From: JBBRWV01 sp038248985
GTDB lineage: Bacteria > Planctomycetota > Phycisphaerae > WQYP01
Assembly (NCBI GenBank): GCA_038248985.1
Contig: JBBRWV010000103.1
Span: forward strand, 1-13,994
Direction of reading: 5' to 3'
DNA length: 13,994 nucleotides
Part shown: positions 11,161 to 13,994 of the stretch, one piece after another
How positions within the stretch are numbered: the stretch's first letter is position 1
How the letters are laid out: each line of letters starts with the position of its first letter
Translations under genes and position numbers: made by a program
The notes under the pieces: generated by a model
Seen by the model: only the letters and a program-made list of their open reading frames with translations
The model's database searches: none
Told to the model about the DNA's origin: nothing

Positions 11161-13398
11161 ATGATCACGGTTTCAGCACACGGTCAAAAACAAGTCATCG
11201 TTCTTTCGCTGCGTTCAAGTTTTTATGCGATGCGCATTTTGCCGGATGGGCAGGTGGTGCATTTGGGGTCGGGGCCGGCGGCGGGGCCGCTGGGGATTTC
11301 GGGCGTGGAGCAATATACCGATCCTAATTATGTGTGGGATGAGGGGTGCCGACAGTATGAGTATCCGACGTATGGCGATACGGCGTATCACCGCGTGGCG
11401 CTCAAGGTGCGGTTTCCCAAGGCACTGGGGGCGGCGGCGACGGACGACGCGACGATTTTGCCGGTGAGCGACTTGCGCTTGCGCTACCAGCGGCATGAGA
11501 TTCGCACGGATGCCCAGCCAGCGTTGGTGCCGCAGCACAATCAACCGGCGCGGAAGGCGTCCGTGAAGCGTGAGACGCTGGTGCTGCATTTGCAGGACAT
11601 CGCGTATGACTTTCACGTGCGGCTGTTCTATCGCTTGACCGAAGAGCATGATGTGATTGAGCGTTGGGTGGAGGTGGAGAACAAGACGGGGGACGCGGTG
11701 GATGTGGCGCAGATGGATTTTGCGGCGGTGCATTTTCCGCCGGGGCAGTATGAATTGACGCGGGCGGCGGGAAGCTGGGCGCGGGAGTTTATTCCGGTGC
11801 GGCAGGCGTTGTTGCAGGGCGAGACGGTGCTGGCGCAGCGCGGGTTGAACACGGGTCATGCGGTGAATCCGTTTTACCTGGTGGCCGAGCAGGGGCGGGC
11901 GATTGAAGAGGCCGGGCCGGTTTATTTTGGGGCGCTGGCGTTTTCGGGCAACTGGGCATTGACGTTTGACGTGATGCTGACGGATGCGACGCGGGTGTTC
12001 GGCGGGTATGAGCCGACGGAATTTGGAATGGTGTTGCAGCCGGGCGAGGTGCATCGAACGCCGGCATTTGTGCTGGGGTTTTCGGGCGAAGGGCACGGCG
12101 GGGCCTCGCGGCGGCTGCACAGTTTTGCCCGCGATTACGTGCTGCCGGGGTATAAGGAGGGGGCGTGTCGGCCGGTGTTGTACAACTCGTGGGAGGCGAC
12201 GTATTTCAAGCTGTCGCTGGAGGGGCAGACGAAGCTGGCGCGGGCGGCGGCGGCGATGGGGGTGGAGCTGTTCTGCATGGATGACGGGTGGTTCGGCGGG
12301 CGGCGGGACGATCACGCGGGGTTGGGCGACTGGGTGGTGTCGCCGGATATTTTTCCGACGGGGCTGAAGCCGCTGATTGATGAAGTGAAGGCGTTGGGGA
12401 TGCGTTTTGGGTTGTGGGTGGAGCCGGAGATGGTGAATCCGAATTCGGATTTGTTTCGCGCGCATCCAGACTGGGTGCTGCACTATCCGGGGCGTCCGCG
12501 GACGGAGATGCGGTTTCAGCAGTTGCTGGATTTTGGGCGTCCGGAAGTGGTGGAGCATCTATTCAACCAGTTGGACACGCTGCTGCGAACGTATGAGATT
12601 TCGTTTTTCAAGTGGGACATGAACCGGGTGGCGACGGAACCGGGGTCGGTGGCGGGGCGGGGAATCTGGCGGGCGCATGTCGCGGGTTTGTATGCGATTA
12701 TGGATCGGCTGCGCAAGGCGCATCCGGGGCTGGAGATTCAATCGTGCTCGGGCGGAGGCGGGCGGGTGGACCTGGGAATCATGGGGCGCACGGATCAAGT
12801 CTGGGCGTCGGACAACACCGATGCGTTTGATCGGACGTTTATCGAAGATGGATTTTCACTGGCATATCCGCCGCGGGTGATGGAGAGTTGGGTCACGCAT
12901 GAGAAGAATCACCAGACGACGCGGATCATTCCGCTGGATGTGCGTTTTGACGTGGCGATGCGCGGGGCGCTGGGCATCGGCACGAATATCGACAAGCTGA
13001 CCGAAGAGGAACTGGGCGCGTACAAACGCAAGATTGCGTTTTACAAGAAGATTCGCCCGATTGTGCAAAATGGCGATCTGTATCGGCTGGCGACAACATA
13101 CGAAGGCAAGATGCAGAGTTCGGCGGCGGTCAGCGTGTGGCAAACGGTGACGGCGGACCGGGCGCGGAGCGTTTATTCGATCGTGGTGCTGTACCAGTTG
13201 GCGGGGCATTATGTGCCGACGTATCGGCTGCGCGGGCTGGAGGCGGCGGCGGTGTATCGGGTGACGGATGAGCAGGAGAAGGAACTGGGGCGTTATTCGG
13301 GCGGGCAGTTGATGGGCCTGGGGATGCCGGGCGATCAACGGTTTGGCGGGGCGGGATGTGCGATGCGCAGCCGCACGCTTTTGCTGGAGCGTATATGA
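11161..13398 (+). CDS. Alpha-galactosidase, glycoside hydrolase family 36
   Basis: A 745-residue GH36 enzyme, normal length for the family, that removes terminal alpha-1,6-galactose from raffinose, melibiose, stachyose and related sugars. The N-terminal beta-sandwich (about 1-300) is followed by the catalytic TIM barrel and a small C-terminal beta domain. Catalytic residues are present: the nucleophile Asp486 in FFKWDMNR, and the acid/base Asp551 in VWASDNTDA. Family segments include NSWEATYF, CMDDGWFG and QSCSGGGGRVDLGIMGRTD. No signal peptide is visible, so it should act on imported oligosaccharides. The start at 11161 follows GGGAG ten bases upstream; longer frames would add an unlikely Arg-rich tail. 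Its last codon overlaps the next gene start as ATGA. I see no transporter or regulator beside it. The gene name is often melA, aga or rafA, so I give none. Confidence 0.95.
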   Translation: MITVSAHGQKQVIVLSLRSSFYAMRILPDGQVVHLGSGPAAGPLGISGVEQYTDPNYVWDEGCRQYEYPTYGDTAYHRVALKVRFPKALGAAATDDATILPVSDLRLRYQRHEIRTDAQPALVPQHNQPARKASVKRETLVLHLQDIAYDFHVRLFYRLTEEHDVIERWVEVENKTGDAVDVAQMDFAAVHFPPGQYELTRAAGSWAREFIPVRQALLQGETVLAQRGLNTGHAVNPFYLVAEQGRAIEEAGPVYFGALAFSGNWALTFDVMLTDATRVFGGYEPTEFGMVLQPGEVHRTPAFVLGFSGEGHGGASRRLHSFARDYVLPGYKEGACRPVLYNSWEATYFKLSLEGQTKLARAAAAMGVELFCMDDGWFGGRRDDHAGLGDWVVSPDIFPTGLKPLIDEVKALGMRFGLWVEPEMVNPNSDLFRAHPDWVLHYPGRPRTEMRFQQLLDFGRPEVVEHLFNQLDTLLRTYEISFFKWDMNRVATEPGSVAGRGIWRAHVAGLYAIMDRLRKAHPGLEIQSCSGGGGRVDLGIMGRTDQVWASDNTDAFDRTFIEDGFSLAYPPRVMESWVTHEKNHQTTRIIPLDVRFDVAMRGALGIGTNIDKLTEEELGAYKRKIAFYKKIRPIVQNGDLYRLATTYEGKMQSSAAVSVWQTVTADRARSVYSIVVLYQLAGHYVPTYRLRGLEAAAVYRVTDEQEKELGRYSGGQLMGLGMPGDQRFGGAGCAMRSRTLLLERI

Positions 13399-13913
13399 CT
13401 GCCTTGTCCGCGAAAATACGATTGGCCACGGCCGACGACTTGCCGGCGATCAACGACATCTACAATCACTACGTGATTCACTGCACCTGCACGTATCAGG
13501 AAGTGCCGTCAACGATGGCGGAGCGGACCACGTGGCTGGCCGCGCACGACGAGTTGCATCCCATCACTGTGGCGGTGGATGAAGGGGAGCGTGTGGTGGG
13601 TTGGGGGGCGTTAAACGCGTTTCATCCGCGGAGCGCGTACCGATTTACGGTGGAGAACTCGGTATACATTCATCCGGAATTTCAGCGGCGGGGGTGGGGG
13701 CGGCGGATCTTGGGGGATTTGCTCATCCGGGCCGAAGCGCTGCGGCATCACAGCGTGCTGGCGATCATCTCGGCGGATCAGTCGGCAAGCGTGGCGCTGC
13801 ACGAGAGGATGGGCTTTCAGAAGGTGGGGCATATGCGGGAGGTGGGGCTTAAGTTCACGCGTTGGTTGGATGTGATCCACATGCAGTGGATTGTGCCGCC
13901 GCGGCTGGTTTAG
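13395..13913 (+). CDS. GNAT N-acetyltransferase, phosphinothricin acetyltransferase-like
   Basis: A 172-residue GNAT acetyltransferase close in pattern to phosphinothricin / methionine sulfoximine N-acetyltransferases, which move an acetyl group from acetyl-CoA to the amino group of an amino-acid-like substrate. The acetyl-CoA binding motif is in YIHPEFQRRGWGRRIL (91-106; Q97-R-R-G-W-G102). Glu87 in FTVENSVY fits the catalytic Glu of the family. The C-terminal hallmark is SVALHERMGF (132-141) followed by GLKFTRWLD (151-159). The start at 13395 overlaps the alpha-galactosidase stop (ATGA) and has GGAG six bases upstream, so the two should be translationally coupled. The natural substrate is not shown by sequence; housekeeping members often act on methionine sulfone or sulfoximine. 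A wrong reading as a resistance gene should be avoided. Confidence 0.9.
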   Translation: MTALSAKIRLATADDLPAINDIYNHYVIHCTCTYQEVPSTMAERTTWLAAHDELHPITVAVDEGERVVGWGALNAFHPRSAYRFTVENSVYIHPEFQRRGWGRRILGDLLIRAEALRHHSVLAIISADQSASVALHERMGFQKVGHMREVGLKFTRWLDVIHMQWIVPPRLV

Positions 13914-13994
13914 CCGCAATACCGTTCAACGAGTTTTGGGGAAATCGCAGCCTCCTGCCATGATGGTGTTGTCATAAGTCCAACGTGGCAAGGA

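Noticed and set aside
13914..13994. Small gene at the right edge
   Set aside because: Only 81 bases with no start of a recognisable protein; AAGGA at the very end may be the ribosome binding site of a gene beyond the window.

Overview
The window is bacterial chromosome of high G+C content, most likely from a planctomycete (Phycisphaerae-like). The evidence for that is a lipoprotein carrying the small planctomycete-type TIGR03067-like domain, a str-type rpsL-rpsG pair cut off from fusA, several orphan proteins I do not recognise, and a secreted protein with no familiar domain. The + strand is G-rich over almost the whole window whichever way genes point: + genes favour G-ending codons and - genes favour C-ending ones. 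This suggests strong replication strand skew, with the main - strand genes (rpsL, rpsG, thiC) on the presumed lagging strand.

Left part (1-3000): a gene-free, G-rich stretch holds two copies of a ~94 bp direct repeat, each with a G-quadruplex motif, flanking an AT-rich island. Then, all on the - strand, come a lipoprotein, a 95-residue orphan with its own promoter and hairpin terminator, and rpsG and rpsL with a shared promoter, a 145 bp structured spacer and a terminator after rpsG. S12 has Arg at position 88, where substitution of the usual Lys is a classic streptomycin-resistance change.

Middle part (3197-6659, + strand): a xylose-isomerase-like sugar isomerase/epimerase, a very strong terminator, a sialate O-acetylesterase-like SGNH esterase, and an unrecognised 233-residue protein. 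This looks like carbohydrate metabolism plus an orphan.

Right-middle part (6704-8943, - strand): a VapBC toxin-antitoxin pair in DNA of more balanced composition, with a consensus-like promoter that would give a leaderless vapB message. It is followed by a secreted 359-residue protein, a small membrane protein, and a 19-codon remnant that looks like the start of a YRG...NG..V-type antitoxin gene and keeps its ribosome binding site.

Right part (9043-13913): thiC on the - strand under a TPP riboswitch whose leader contains an anti-Shine-Dalgarno tract, consistent with translational control. Divergent from it is a two-gene + strand unit, a GH36 alpha-galactosidase and a phosphinothricin-acetyltransferase-like GNAT enzyme overlapping by ATGA. 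I see no IS element, CRISPR array, tRNA or rRNA. The most novel-looking items are the repeat pair at the left end, the leaderless vapBC promoter, the antitoxin remnant, and the orphan genes at 1230-1517, 5958-6659 and 7446-8525.
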